A DNA stretch of 64,000 nucleotides, taken from Burkholderia sp. Bp9142. Lineage in GTDB: Bacteria > Pseudomonadota > Gammaproteobacteria > Burkholderiales > Burkholderiaceae. The position numbers and the translations under genes were made by a program. The stretch's first letter is position 1; each line of letters opens with the position of its first letter. The stretch spans positions 124,001-188,000 of the forward strand of contig NZ_QTPP01000001.1 of NCBI RefSeq assembly GCF_003853415.1. Direction: 5' to 3'. The notes under the pieces are model-generated. The model worked only from the letters and a program-made list of their open reading frames with translations. It was not told the DNA's origin and searched no databases. Below, one piece after another: positions 8,319 to 17,689 of this stretch.

Positions 8319-11072
8319 TCAGTGTGCCTCTTCCCAGTTCGCGCCGGCGCCCACTTCAGCAACCAGCGGCACCTTCAGCTTCGCCACACCGCACATCATT
8401 TCCGGCAGTTTCTCGCGCACGAGCGACAGTTCGTCGTCGGGCACCTCGAGCACCAGTTCATCGTGCACCTGCATGATCATCCGCGATGCGAGCCGGTCGC
8501 GCGTGAGCCAGTCGTCCACCGCGATCATCGACAGCTTGATCAGGTCGGCCGCCGTGCCCTGCATCGGTGCATTGATGGCCGCGCGCTCGGCGGCCTGGCG
8601 GCGCGGGCCGTTGCCGCCGTTGATCTCCGGCAGCCACAGGCGGCGGCCGAAAACGGTTTCAACGTAGCCCTTCTCCTTCGCCACCGCACGCGTGTCTTCC
8701 ATGTACTGCGCGACACCCGGGTAGCGCGCGAAGTAGCGGTCGATATAGAGCTTCGCCGCATCGCGCGTGATGCCGAGGTTCGACGCGAGGCCGAACGCGC
8801 TCATCCCGTAGATGAGCCCGAAGTTGATCACCTTCGCAATGCGGCGCTGGTCGGAGTTGACCTCCAGCGGTGTCACGCCGAACACTTCGGCCGCGGTTGC
8901 GCGGTGGATGTCCTCGCCTTGCGAGAACGCGCGCAGCAGCGACGCGTCGCCGGAAATGTGCGCCATGATCCGCAGTTCGATCTGCGAATAGTCGGCCGAC
9001 ACGATCCGGTGACCGGGCGATGCGATGAACGCCTCCCGGATCCGCCGGCCTTCGGCCGTGCGCACCGGAATGTTCTGAAGATTGGGGTCGTTCGACGCGA
9101 GGCGCCCCGTGACCGCGACGGCCTGCGCATAGTTGGTGTGCACGCGGCCCGTTTCCGGATTCACCATGCGCGGCAGCTTGTCGGTGTAGGTCGACTTCAG
9201 CTTCGACAGCCCGCGATGCTCGAGCAGCAGCTTCGGCAGCGGGTAATCCTCGGCCAGCTTCTGCAACACTTCTTCGTCGGTCGACGGTGCGCCGCTCGGC
9301 GTCTTCTTCACGACCGGCAACTGCAGCTTCTCGAAGAAGATCTGCCCGATCTGCTTCGGCGAGCCGAGATTGAACTCGCCGCCGGCCAGTTCGTACGCCT
9401 GCCCTTCGAGCTCGATGAGCCGCGTCGCGATCTCGCTGCTTTGCGCCTGCAGGCGTGCGTCGTCGATCAGCACGCCGGTGCGCTCCATCTTGCGCAGCAC
9501 GAGCGATACCGGCATCTCGATCTCGCGATACACGCGCTCGAGGCCCGCTTCGCGCGCGATCTGCGGATACAGCGCGTGATGAAGCTGCAGCGTGATGTCC
9601 GCATCTTCGGCCGCATACGCGGCGGCCTGCTCGAGCGCCACTTCGTCGAAGCCGATCTGCTTCGCGCCCTTGCCTGCCACGTCCTCGTACTTGATCGTCT
9701 TGACGCCCAGATGGCGCAGCGCGAGGCTGTCCATGTCGTGCGTGCGGTGCGATTCGAGCACGTACGATTCGAGCAGCGTGTCGTGCTCGATGCCGTTCAG
9801 TGCGATGCCGTAGTTCGCGAGCACCTGCGCGTCGTACTTCAGGTGCTGGCCGACCTTCTTGCGATCGGCCGATTCGAGCCACGGCTTCAGGCGCGCGAGC
9901 ACGTCGTCGATCGGCAATTGCTCGGGCAGGTCGGGGCCGCGGTGCGCGACCGGAAGATACGCGGCCTTGCCCGGCTCGACCGAGAACGACAGCCCGACGA
10001 GCCGTGCGGTCATCGGGTCGAGCGACGTGGTTTCGGTGTCGAACGCGGTCAGTGCGGCCGCATCGATCCGCGCGAACCATGCGTCGAACTGTTCCCAGGT
10101 CTGGATCGTGTCGTATTCGCGGACGATGTCCGCCGCGACCACTTTTGCCGGCTCGCCTTCCGGCGCATCGGCGCCGCCGCCTTCGGCGGGCGCGCTCTCG
10201 ACTTCGCGCAGCCACGTCTTGAAGCCGTAGCGTGCAAAGATGTCGCGCAGCAGGTCGCGTGCTTCGCCGTCCGTCTTCAGCGACGCCTCGATCGATTCGA
10301 GATGCGGCGCGAGATCGCAGGCCGTCTCGACGGTCACGAGCGTGCGGCCGAGCGGCAGGAAGTCGAGCGCGCGGCGCAGGTTGTCGCCGACCACGCCCTT
10401 GATCTCGCCCGCGTGTTCGATCACGCCGTCGAGGCTGTCGTATTGCGACAGCCACTTCACGGCCGTCTTCGGCCCGCACTTCTCGACGCCCGGCACGTTG
10501 TCGACGGTGTCGCCGATCAGCGCGAGGTAGTCGATGATCCGCTCGGGCGGCACGCCGAACTTCGCGATCACGCCATCGCGATCGAGCGTCTCGTTGGTCA
10601 TCGTGTTGACGAGCGTGACGCGGTCGGTGACGAGCTGCGCGAGGTCCTTGTCGCCCGTCGACACGATCACGTTCATTCCGTGCCGCCCGGCTTCGCGCGC
10701 GAGCGTGCCGATCACGTCGTCGGCTTCGACGCCCTCGACCATCAGCAGCGGCCAGCCGAGCGCACGCACCGCGCCGTGGATCGGCTCGACCTGCAACGCG
10801 AGATCGGGCGGCATCGACGGACGGTTTGCCTTATAGTCGGCATAAAGGTCGTCGCGGAACGTCTTGCCCTTTGCATCGAACACGCAAGCGCTATACTCTG
10901 CACTGACTTCCTTGCGCATACGGCGCAGCATGTTGATGATTCCGTAGAGCGCTCCGGTCGGCTCCCCGCCAGGGCCACGCAAATCAGGCATCGCATGGTA
11001 AGCCCGATACAGATAGCTCGAACCGTCAACCAATAGCAGGGTCTTACCTTCCAGATTTCGTTCTTCAGGCAT
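8319..11072 (-). CDS. polA: DNA polymerase I
   Basis: Repair and Okazaki-fragment-processing polymerase, 917 residues, the normal family length. The N-terminal 5' nuclease begins LLLVDGSSYLYRAYHAMPDL. The middle 3'-5' exonuclease domain has FDTETTSLDP and the later YAAEDAD, so proofreading residues look retained. The polymerase domain has SADYSQIELRIMAHISGD (motif A), RRIAKVINFGLIYGMS (motif B) and MQVHDELVLEV (motif C). The start is fixed by homology at ATG 11070-11072, one base from the start of the divergent LOG-family gene. No strong ribosome-binding site is visible. Confidence 0.97.
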   Translation of the reverse strand: MPEERNLEGKTLLLVDGSSYLYRAYHAMPDLRGPGGEPTGALYGIINMLRRMRKEVSAEYSACVFDAKGKTFRDDLYADYKANRPSMPPDLALQVEPIHGAVRALGWPLLMVEGVEADDVIGTLAREAGRHGMNVIVSTGDKDLAQLVTDRVTLVNTMTNETLDRDGVIAKFGVPPERIIDYLALIGDTVDNVPGVEKCGPKTAVKWLSQYDSLDGVIEHAGEIKGVVGDNLRRALDFLPLGRTLVTVETACDLAPHLESIEASLKTDGEARDLLRDIFARYGFKTWLREVESAPAEGGGADAPEGEPAKVVAADIVREYDTIQTWEQFDAWFARIDAAALTAFDTETTSLDPMTARLVGLSFSVEPGKAAYLPVAHRGPDLPEQLPIDDVLARLKPWLESADRKKVGQHLKYDAQVLANYGIALNGIEHDTLLESYVLESHRTHDMDSLALRHLGVKTIKYEDVAGKGAKQIGFDEVALEQAAAYAAEDADITLQLHHALYPQIAREAGLERVYREIEMPVSLVLRKMERTGVLIDDARLQAQSSEIATRLIELEGQAYELAGGEFNLGSPKQIGQIFFEKLQLPVVKKTPSGAPSTDEEVLQKLAEDYPLPKLLLEHRGLSKLKSTYTDKLPRMVNPETGRVHTNYAQAVAVTGRLASNDPNLQNIPVRTAEGRRIREAFIASPGHRIVSADYSQIELRIMAHISGDASLLRAFSQGEDIHRATAAEVFGVTPLEVNSDQRRIAKVINFGLIYGMSAFGLASNLGITRDAAKLYIDRYFARYPGVAQYMEDTRAVAKEKGYVETVFGRRLWLPEINGGNGPRRQAAERAAINAPMQGTAADLIKLSMIAVDDWLTRDRLASRMIMQVHDELVLEVPDDELSLVREKLPEMMCGVAKLKVPLVAEVGAGANWEEAH

Positions 11073-11073
11073 T

Positions 11074-11832
11074 ATGAACAAGAGAAAAGTGATTCCGAGT
11101 CTGCGTTCGCTCGCAGATCAAGAACGCGCGACGGCCAAGAAGGCGCGCGCATCGTGGCAGATGTTCACGATTATGGCAGAGTTTATCGAGGCGACCGAGT
11201 ACCTGTCGGAGATCCGCCCGGCCGTCAGCATCTACGGTTCTGCCCGTCTCAAGCCCGACACGCCGCACTACAAGCTCGCGGTGCAGATCGCGCGCAAGCT
11301 GTCCGACGCCGGCTTCGCGGTGATCTCCGGCGGCGGCCCCGGCATCATGGAAGCCGCGAACAAGGGCGCGCATGCCGGCAAGGCGCCGTCGGTCGGCCTG
11401 AACATCGAGCTGCCGCACGAGCAGGCCGGCAACCACTACCAGGACATCTCGCTGCGCTTCCGTCACTTCTTCACGCGCAAGGTCACGTTCGTGAAGAACT
11501 CGGATGCGGTGATCGTGATGCCGGGCGGTTTCGGCACGCTCGACGAGCTGTCCGAGGTGCTCACGCTGATCCAGACGAAGAAGTCGCGCCTCGTGCCGAT
11601 CATCCTCGTCGGCAGCGAGTTCTGGAAGGGGCTGCTGCAATGGTTCCGCGACCAGTTGATCCCGAACGGGCTCATCAATGCGGAAGACATGGATCTCATG
11701 CAGGTGATCGACGATCCCGACCAGGTGCTCGACGCGGTGCTCGCATTCTACGAGGACAGCGGCGAGGAGGAAGGTGCGGACGCCGAGGGGCAGCCGCCGC
11801 GGCCCGAGGAAGACCGGATGTTCTACCTGTAA
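11074..11832 (+). CDS. LOG family protein (TIGR00730-type nucleotide phosphoribohydrolase)
   Basis: Lysine-decarboxylase-like/LOG fold family; characterised members hydrolyse nucleoside 5'-monophosphates to base and ribose 5-phosphate. The 252-residue protein has the diagnostic PGGFGTLDE motif and the Rossmann-like segment ISGGGPGIMEAANKGA. The C-terminus is an acidic tail (DSGEEEGADAEG). Its ATG is one base from the polA ATG on the other strand, so its promoter must lie inside polA or translation must begin downstream, for example at the Met around 11161. In vivo substrate is unknown; cytokinin activation should not be assumed. Confidence 0.88.
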   Translation: MNKRKVIPSLRSLADQERATAKKARASWQMFTIMAEFIEATEYLSEIRPAVSIYGSARLKPDTPHYKLAVQIARKLSDAGFAVISGGGPGIMEAANKGAHAGKAPSVGLNIELPHEQAGNHYQDISLRFRHFFTRKVTFVKNSDAVIVMPGGFGTLDELSEVLTLIQTKKSRLVPIILVGSEFWKGLLQWFRDQLIPNGLINAEDMDLMQVIDDPDQVLDAVLAFYEDSGEEEGADAEGQPPRPEEDRMFYL

Positions 11833-12206
11833 TTCGCTCCGGCACCCCGCCTCTCGCGCGGCAGGCGCGGCGGTTCCGCCGCCTGCCGCGCGTCACTTTG
11901 TAACACGCTGTTAATTCCCCCACGCGGCCGCGCGCCGCCAAACGTCAAATCCGCGCGACAGGCGCCGCGACGCGCGTCACGACGGCCCGACCCGCGGCCC
12001 GCCATTGTCAAATCGCGTCGCGCGACAGGCGCTTCCGCTCGCGTCCAGACGTCAATTCACCGTAATAAACGCGGCTCGCCTTTTCCGCCGTGCCGCTGCA
12101 CACTGCAATCAATCGGCGTCGGCGATCCCCCGGTGGAACGGTTCGCGGTTCGAAATCGCTCCGCTGCGTCGCGCCGACCTCTTCACAACGACATCAGGGA
12201 AAAAAC
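11833..12206. other. intergenic region upstream of a small secreted protein gene
   Basis: About 370 bp, very GC-rich in its first half, with no frame I would call a gene. It should contain the promoter for the secreted protein at 12207. No convincing terminator for the LOG-family gene was found. Confidence 0.5.
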
Positions 12207-12503
12207 ATGAAGCGCTCGCTGATCGCTCTCGCCTTCACCGGCCTCGGCCTCTCGCTGTCCGGTCTCGCCCACGCCGTCAACGTCGACGTCAACATCGGCA
12301 CGCCCGCGCCGGTCGTCGTGGCCCCCGCCCCCGTGCCCGTCGTGGTCGCACCGGCCCCCGCGATCATCGTCGGCTGGCACGGCGACCGCTACTGGGACGG
12401 CCGCCGCTACTGGGAGCGCCGCGAGTGGGACGATTATCAGCGCCATCGCGGTCACGGCGGATACCACTGCCCGCCGGGACACGCGAAGAAGGGCGAGTGC
12501 TGA
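12207..12503 (+). CDS. small secreted protein with Pro/Val-rich segment and Cys-containing tail
   Basis: A 98-residue hypothetical protein. It has a clear Sec signal (MKRSLIALAFTGLGLSLSGLAHA), then VNVDVNIG, a repetitive APVVVAPAPVPVVVAPAP segment, an aromatic/charged part (RYWDGRRYWERREWDDYQ), and a tail CPPGHAKKGEC with two cysteines that could form a disulfide in the periplasm. The start is chosen at the signal peptide, with TCAGGGA upstream; an in-frame extension to 12090 is discarded. I recognise the general type from Burkholderia genomes but know no function. Confidence 0.85.
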   Translation: MKRSLIALAFTGLGLSLSGLAHAVNVDVNIGTPAPVVVAPAPVPVVVAPAPAIIVGWHGDRYWDGRRYWERREWDDYQRHRGHGGYHCPPGHAKKGEC

Positions 12504-12777
12504 ACGACACGGCACGCGTCGCCTGACCGACCAAGGCCGCCCGCGCGCTTCGGCGCCGGGCGGCTTCGCCGTTTACCGGCAGCATGCGTCGCGAAACGAT
12601 GCGCCGCCACGTGCGCGCAAACCTCGCGCCCGGGTACCGCCCGGCCGTTAGCCCGGCCATTAACGTCCGGCCGATCCGCGCTTACGCCGACGGTTCGTCC
12701 GGCTGGCCGATTCGTCCGCCGCGAGCGTTGAACTCCGATGATAGTATCGGCCCTGTACAAGGCCATTCCCGCCAGCC

Positions 12778-13770
12778 ATGCCACTCATCCGGATCTGGGC
12801 AGTCGACCATGCGCTCGCGTCGGGCATCGCCGCCCCGACCGACATCCTCACGGCAGCCAATCATCTCGCCCCGTCGAGCCGCGCCGGCCACCCCCACACC
12901 CCGTTCCGCTGGCGCATCGAATCGATCGACGGCAAGCCGGTTCGCACGGCATCCGGCCAGAGCGTCCCGGTCGACGGGACGATCGACGGCAGCAGCGGCG
13001 CCGACGCGATCTGGCTCACCGCACCGTTCGTCGCCGACATCGAGCGGCTGCTCGCCCGCCCCACCCGGCTTGCGCCGCTGCTCGGCGCGCTGCGCCGTCA
13101 GCACGCGCGCGGCACGCTGATCGCGACCTACTGCACGGGCGCGTTCCTGCTGGCGGAAGCGGGACTGCTCGACGGCCGCGCCGCCACTACCCACTGGTCG
13201 AAGGCCGCGCGCTTCCAGGCCCGCTATCCGGACGTCGCGCTGCGTGCGTCGGACGTGCTGACCGAACAGGACGGCATTCTGTGCGGCGGTGCGATCACGT
13301 CGTACCAGAATCTGGCGCTGCGCATCGTCGACAGACTCGCGAACGCCCGCCTCGCCGCGTCCGTCGCGAAACTGATGTTGATCGACCTGCAGCGCGTTTC
13401 GCAGGATTCGTTCGTCGATTTCGCGCAACTGGAACACCCCGGGCACGACGACCCGGTCGTCGCACGCGCGCTGCGCTGGATGGAACGCCATCTGCGCGAG
13501 CCATTCAGCCTCGCCCGGCTGGGCGCGCACGTCGCGCTGAGCGAACGCACGCTCCATCGCCGTTTCAAGGATGCCGTCGGCACGCCGCCGCTCCGCTACC
13601 TGCAGACGCTCAGGATCGAGGTGGCGAAAAAGCTGCTGGCGGAAACGAAGCTCGGCATCGATGCGGTGTGCGAGCGCGTCGGCTATACCGACCTCAGCGG
13701 GTTTCGCCAGCTCTTCAAGCGCGAGACCGGCATCGCGCCAGGCGAATATCGGCGCCGCTTCACACGATAG
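12778..13770 (+). CDS. GlxA-type AraC-family transcriptional regulator
   Basis: A 330-residue regulator with an N-terminal DJ-1/PfpI-like amidotransferase fold and a C-terminal AraC helix-turn-helix pair. The first domain keeps a cysteine at the nucleophile-elbow position (ATYCTGAFLLAEAGLLDGRAAT). The second reads EPFSLARLGAHVALSERTLHRRFKDAVG and then LGIDAVCERVGYTDLSGFRQLF. Members of this group usually activate a neighbouring catabolic gene; here the next gene is a tautomerase in the same direction, a possible target. Ligand unknown. Confidence 0.9.
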   Translation: MPLIRIWAVDHALASGIAAPTDILTAANHLAPSSRAGHPHTPFRWRIESIDGKPVRTASGQSVPVDGTIDGSSGADAIWLTAPFVADIERLLARPTRLAPLLGALRRQHARGTLIATYCTGAFLLAEAGLLDGRAATTHWSKAARFQARYPDVALRASDVLTEQDGILCGGAITSYQNLALRIVDRLANARLAASVAKLMLIDLQRVSQDSFVDFAQLEHPGHDDPVVARALRWMERHLREPFSLARLGAHVALSERTLHRRFKDAVGTPPLRYLQTLRIEVAKKLLAETKLGIDAVCERVGYTDLSGFRQLFKRETGIAPGEYRRRFTR

Positions 13771-13918
13771 CCGGCGACGCACGCATCGATCGCGATGTCG
13801 TAAATGGCATTGTCGAATGGCAGTTTCGCCACTTCGCGCAAGGGGAACGGCTTCCTACACTGGGTTCACGTCGCCCGTTCCCGGGCCGACGCCCGCTCAA
13901 CCGAACCAGGACAACATC

Positions 13919-14482
13919 ATGCCGATGATCGACGTCGCCATCCCCGCCGGCGCGCTCGCCCAGCACGCCGAAGCGCAATTGATGAACGAACTGACCACGA
14001 TTCTGATTCGCCACGAAGGACTCGATCCGGACGATCCACGCGTGCGGGACGTCACGTGGATCTTCGTCCATCGGCCTGCGGCCGTGTATCGATCCGGCGC
14101 GCTCGCGTCCGCGCCGATCTACCGGATCGTGCCGACCGTGCCGGAAGGCCAGTACACGGACGCGGCGCGCGCCGGGCTGATCGCGGACGTGACGGCCGCC
14201 GTCGCACGCGCGGAAGGCGTGCCGCGCGACGCCATCGCGTCGCGCGTGTGGGTCATGCCGACGGAAATCGACGACGGCTGCTGGGGCAGTCGCGGCGCCG
14301 TACGCCGCCTGCCGGACATCATGGATTATTTCGGCGGAGCGCCGTTGCGCGCCGTCGGGGAACGGCGCCTTGCGATCAAGCGGCGGGCGGACGCGATCGG
14401 GATTCTGGAAGCGATGCTCGAGGCGCTACGTGACACGCATCGCGGCCTGTCGCTCGACCGCGCCGCCGAGCCTGCGCGCTGA
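13919..14482 (+). CDS. tautomerase superfamily protein, double length
   Basis: A 187-residue protein starting MPMIDVAIPAG, so the processed N-terminus would expose Pro as in tautomerases, where Pro-1 is the catalytic base. The second half (IYRIVPTVPEGQYTDAARAGLIADVTAAVARAEG) again looks like the beta-alpha unit of a tautomerase, so the protein is best read as two fused units with only the first offering an N-terminal proline. A longer frame reaching back to 13571 overlaps the regulator gene and is rejected. It is 148 bp downstream of the GlxA-type regulator, which may control it. Confidence 0.8.
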   Translation: MPMIDVAIPAGALAQHAEAQLMNELTTILIRHEGLDPDDPRVRDVTWIFVHRPAAVYRSGALASAPIYRIVPTVPEGQYTDAARAGLIADVTAAVARAEGVPRDAIASRVWVMPTEIDDGCWGSRGAVRRLPDIMDYFGGAPLRAVGERRLAIKRRADAIGILEAMLEALRDTHRGLSLDRAAEPAR

Positions 14483-14509
14483 CCGCGCGCGCCGGCCGGC
14501 AAATCGCGC

Positions 14510-16042
14510 TTACTGGAACGCCACTTCCGCAAAGCTGCGCAGCTTGCGGCTATGCAGCTTGTCGAGCCCGTTCGTGCGCAGGATCTCCATCGCCTTCACG
14601 CCGATCTGCAGATGCTGGTCGACCTGCCCGCGATAGAACGTGTCGGCCATGCCCGGCAGCTTCAGCTCGCCGTGCAGCGGCTTGTCCGATACGCACAGCA
14701 GCGTGCCGTACGGCACGCGGAAGCGGAAACCGTTCGCGGCGATCGTCGCGCTTTCCATGTCGAGCGCGATCGCGCGGCTCTGCGACAGCCGCTGCACCGG
14801 CTCGCGATGATCCCGCAGTTCCCAGTTGCGGTTGTCGACGCTCGCGACCGTCCCCGTGCGCATCACGCGCTTCAGTTCGGCGCCTTCGAGCCGCGTGACC
14901 TCGGCCACCCCGCGCTCGAGCGCGAGCTGCACTTCGGCGAGCGCCGGGATCGGCACCCACAGCGGCAGGTCGGCGTCGAGCACGTGATCCTCGCGCACGT
15001 ACCCGTGCGCAAGCACGTAGTCGCCGAGGCGCTGCGTGTTGCGCAGGCCCGCGCAGTGGCCGAGCATCACCCACGCGTGCGGACGCAGCACCGCGATGTG
15101 GTCGGTGATCGTCTTTGCGTTCGACGGACCGACGCCGATGTTGACCATCGTGATCCCGCTGCCGTCCGCGCGCTTCAGGTGATACGCGGGCATCTGCGGC
15201 AGGCGCGGCGGCGCGGCGCCCTCGCCCGGCTCGCTGCCGAGGTTCGCGTTGTACGTGACGACATCGCCCGGCTCGACGAACGCGCTGTACTGGCTGCGGT
15301 ACTTGCGTTCCTCGGGATCGGTGCTCTCCGTCATCAGCGTGCGGCCGAGCTTCACGAATTCGTCGATATAGAACTGGTAGTTCGTGTAGAGCACATAGTT
15401 CTGGAAATGCGTCGGCGACGTCGCCGTGTAGTGGCGCAGCCGGTGCAGCGAAAAGTCGACGCGCGCGGCCGTGAACAGCGCGAGCGGATGCGGCTCGCCC
15501 GGCGCCGGCTCGAACGTGCCGTTGACGATCCGGTCGTCGAGGTACGACAGGTCGGGCGTGTCGAAGATGTCGCGCATCGCGAGCAGGCGGTCGCGGTCGA
15601 GCTCGCCTTCGAGGTGGATGCCTTCGGGGAACGCGAAGTGAATCGGAATCGGCTGCGACGAGACGCCGATCTCGATCTTCACATGGTGGTTCTTCGACAG
15701 CAGGCGCAATTGCTCACGATAGTAGTTCGCGAACAGGTCCGGACGCGTGACCGTCGTCTCGAACACGCCGGGGCCCGCGACGAAGCCGTACGAGCGGCGC
15801 GAATCGACGTGCGTGTTCACGTCGGTACGGATCCGCACGAACGGGTAGCACGCGCGCACGTGCTCGGTGATCTGTTCGTGGCGGCGATAACGCGCGAACG
15901 CATCGCGCAGGAAGCCCGTATTGGTGTCGTAGATGGCCGACAGCCGCGCGACGGCTGCGACGGAATCGTCGAATGCTTCGACGGGCGGGCTCTCGGGCGT
16001 CAGCACCCGGTGCCGGCGGCTCAAATCGTTCTTCATTTTCAT
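14510..16042 (-). CDS. amn: AMP nucleosidase
   Basis: Cleaves AMP to adenine and ribose 5-phosphate, adjusting purine pools. The 510-residue protein matches the Amn family along its length, with MVNIGVGPSNAKTITDHIAVLRPHAW, LDMESATIAANGFRFRVPYGTLLCVSDKPLHGE and the C-terminal HSRKLRSF. Two start codons six bases apart (16042 and 16036) are both plausible; a GAGGT sequence is better spaced for the second. The longer frame to 16117 has no family support. Monocistronic. Confidence 0.94.
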   Translation of the reverse strand: MKMKNDLSRRHRVLTPESPPVEAFDDSVAAVARLSAIYDTNTGFLRDAFARYRRHEQITEHVRACYPFVRIRTDVNTHVDSRRSYGFVAGPGVFETTVTRPDLFANYYREQLRLLSKNHHVKIEIGVSSQPIPIHFAFPEGIHLEGELDRDRLLAMRDIFDTPDLSYLDDRIVNGTFEPAPGEPHPLALFTAARVDFSLHRLRHYTATSPTHFQNYVLYTNYQFYIDEFVKLGRTLMTESTDPEERKYRSQYSAFVEPGDVVTYNANLGSEPGEGAAPPRLPQMPAYHLKRADGSGITMVNIGVGPSNAKTITDHIAVLRPHAWVMLGHCAGLRNTQRLGDYVLAHGYVREDHVLDADLPLWVPIPALAEVQLALERGVAEVTRLEGAELKRVMRTGTVASVDNRNWELRDHREPVQRLSQSRAIALDMESATIAANGFRFRVPYGTLLCVSDKPLHGELKLPGMADTFYRGQVDQHLQIGVKAMEILRTNGLDKLHSRKLRSFAEVAFQ

Positions 16043-16176
16043 CACCTCGTCTGATCGAACGACATTACCACGGAACCCGGTCACGCTCATGGCCGCCCGC
16101 TTGCATGCCGCTTGCACGCGAGGGCCGGGCAGCGCGCAGTATTTGCTAAAATCGGAAGGTTCACTGGAGACTCATC

Positions 16177-16584
16177 ATGAAGCCGCTCATTCTCGTCGCC
16201 GCTGCCGCCGCGTTTGCTGGCACGTTTGCCGCTGCCGGCGCCGCCTACGCCGCCGGCAGCACGCCTGGCGCCGACGCACAGGCCCGGGCCGAGGCCAACG
16301 AGGCCGCCGGCCTGCCCGATCTCCGCAAGATCAACCGGCCGGGCGCCGAAGTCACGTCGAAAGTCGACTTCGCCGACATCCGCCGCACGCCGAGCTTCCA
16401 TGAAAAGAGCAGGAACGGCACCGAGGTCACCGAGTATCGCGATCGCGGCAAGCCGGTCGAGATCAACGTGAAGTCGAACTTCGGCACGCGCTACCAGATG
16501 AGCTCGACGCCCGACACGTCGCCGAAGCCGCACGACGCGGGCGTCCCGATCACGCGCCTGCCGTCGGTCAACCTGCGCTACTGA
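16177..16584 (+). CDS. DUF2782-type secreted protein
   Basis: A 135-residue protein with a Sec signal peptide (MKPLILVAAAAAFAGTFAAAGAAYA). The mature part is small, charged and lacks further membrane segments; it contains NGTEVTEYRDRGKPVEINVKS, which fits the small periplasmic DUF2782 family. CTGGAGA precedes the ATG. It is about 100 bp upstream of thrB in the same direction and could be co-transcribed. Function unknown. Confidence 0.8.
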   Translation: MKPLILVAAAAAFAGTFAAAGAAYAAGSTPGADAQARAEANEAAGLPDLRKINRPGAEVTSKVDFADIRRTPSFHEKSRNGTEVTEYRDRGKPVEINVKSNFGTRYQMSSTPDTSPKPHDAGVPITRLPSVNLRY

Positions 16585-16690
16585 TTTCCTGCCGCGCCGC
16601 GCCGGTCCCGACGCGGCGCGCGGGCCCCCCTTCACCTCCTGTCGCGCTGCACGCCGCGCGCGTGCCGACAACTGACCAGACGCATCTCGC

Positions 16691-17689
16691 ATGGCCGTTT
16701 TCACCGCTGTTTCCGACTCCGATCTCGCGCAATGGATGCGCCACTATGAACTGGGCGACGTGCTGGCGTTCCGCGGTATTCCGTCCGGTATCGAAAACAG
16801 CAACTTCTTCCTGACGACGACGCGTGGCGAGTACGTCCTGACGATCTTCGAAAAGCTGACGGCGGAACAGCTGCCGTTCTACCTCGACCTGATGCGCCAT
16901 CTGGCGAGCCACGGCGTGCCGGTGCCGGACCCGATCCCGCGCGACGACGGCGCGCTGTTCGGCGAGCTGCACGGCAAGCCGGCGGCGATCGTCACGAAGC
17001 TCGACGGCGCGGCCGAACTCGCGCCGGGGGTCGAACACTGTATCGAAGTCGGACAGATGCTCGCCCGCCTGCACCTCGCGGGGCGCGACTATGCGCGCCA
17101 TCAGCCGAACCTGCGCAGCCTGCCGTGGTGGCGGGAGAACGTCCCGGCGATCGTTCCGTTCATCTCCGACGCGCAGCGCACGCTGCTCGAGGGCGAACTC
17201 GCGCACCAGGCCGCGTTCTTCGCGTCGGACGACTACGCGGCGCTGCCGAGCGGCCCGTGCCACTGCGACCTGTTCCGCGACAACGTGCTGTTCGCGCACG
17301 CGGCACCCGGCACCGGTCATGACGTACGGCTCGGCGGTTTCTTCGATTTCTATTTCGCGGGCTGCGACAAATGGCTGTTCGACGTCGCGGTGACCGTCAA
17401 CGACTGGTGCGTCGACCTCGCGACGGGCGTGCTCGACGTCGCGCGCGCCGACGCACTGCTGCGTGCGTACCAGACGGTCCGGCCGTTCACGGCCGAGGAG
17501 CGCCGCCACTGGAGCGACATGCTGCGCGCGGGCGCGTACCGCTTCTGGGTGTCGCGCCTGTACGACTTCTACCTGCCGCGCGCGGCCGAAATGCTCAAAC
17601 CGCACGACCCCGGTCATTTCGAACGCATCCTGCGTGAGCGTATCGCCCACACGCCCGCGCTTCCCGAGACCCATACCGCATGCAACTGA
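16691..17689 (+). CDS. thrB: homoserine kinase, ThrB type II (aminoglycoside phosphotransferase fold)
   Basis: Phosphorylates homoserine for threonine synthesis. At 332 residues it belongs to the kinase family with an aminoglycoside-phosphotransferase fold rather than the GHMP type. Visible motifs are [27 protein letters not shown] (nucleotide binding), [12 protein letters not shown] (catalytic loop with Asp) and [26 protein letters not shown] (metal-binding Asp region). It overlaps the following membrane-protein gene by 10 nt, implying translational coupling. Confidence 0.92.
   Translation: MAVFTAVSDSDLAQWMRHYELGDVLAFRGIPSGIENSNFFLTTTRGEYVLTIFEKLTAEQLPFYLDLMRHLASHGVPVPDPIPRDDGALFGELHGKPAAIVTKLDGAAELAPGVEHCIEVGQMLARLHLAGRDYARHQPNLRSLPWWRENVPAIVPFISDAQRTLLEGELAHQAAFFASDDYAALPSGPCHCDLFRDNVLFAHAAPGTGHDVRLGGFFDFYFAGCDKWLFDVAVTVNDWCVDLATGVLDVARADALLRAYQTVRPFTAEERRHWSDMLRAGAYRFWVSRLYDFYLPRAAEMLKPHDPGHFERILRERIAHTPALPETHTACN

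Noticed and set aside
8220-11036. 938-codon plus-strand frame opposite polA
   Set aside because: Antisense shadow of polA caused by GC-rich codon bias; no recognisable domain.
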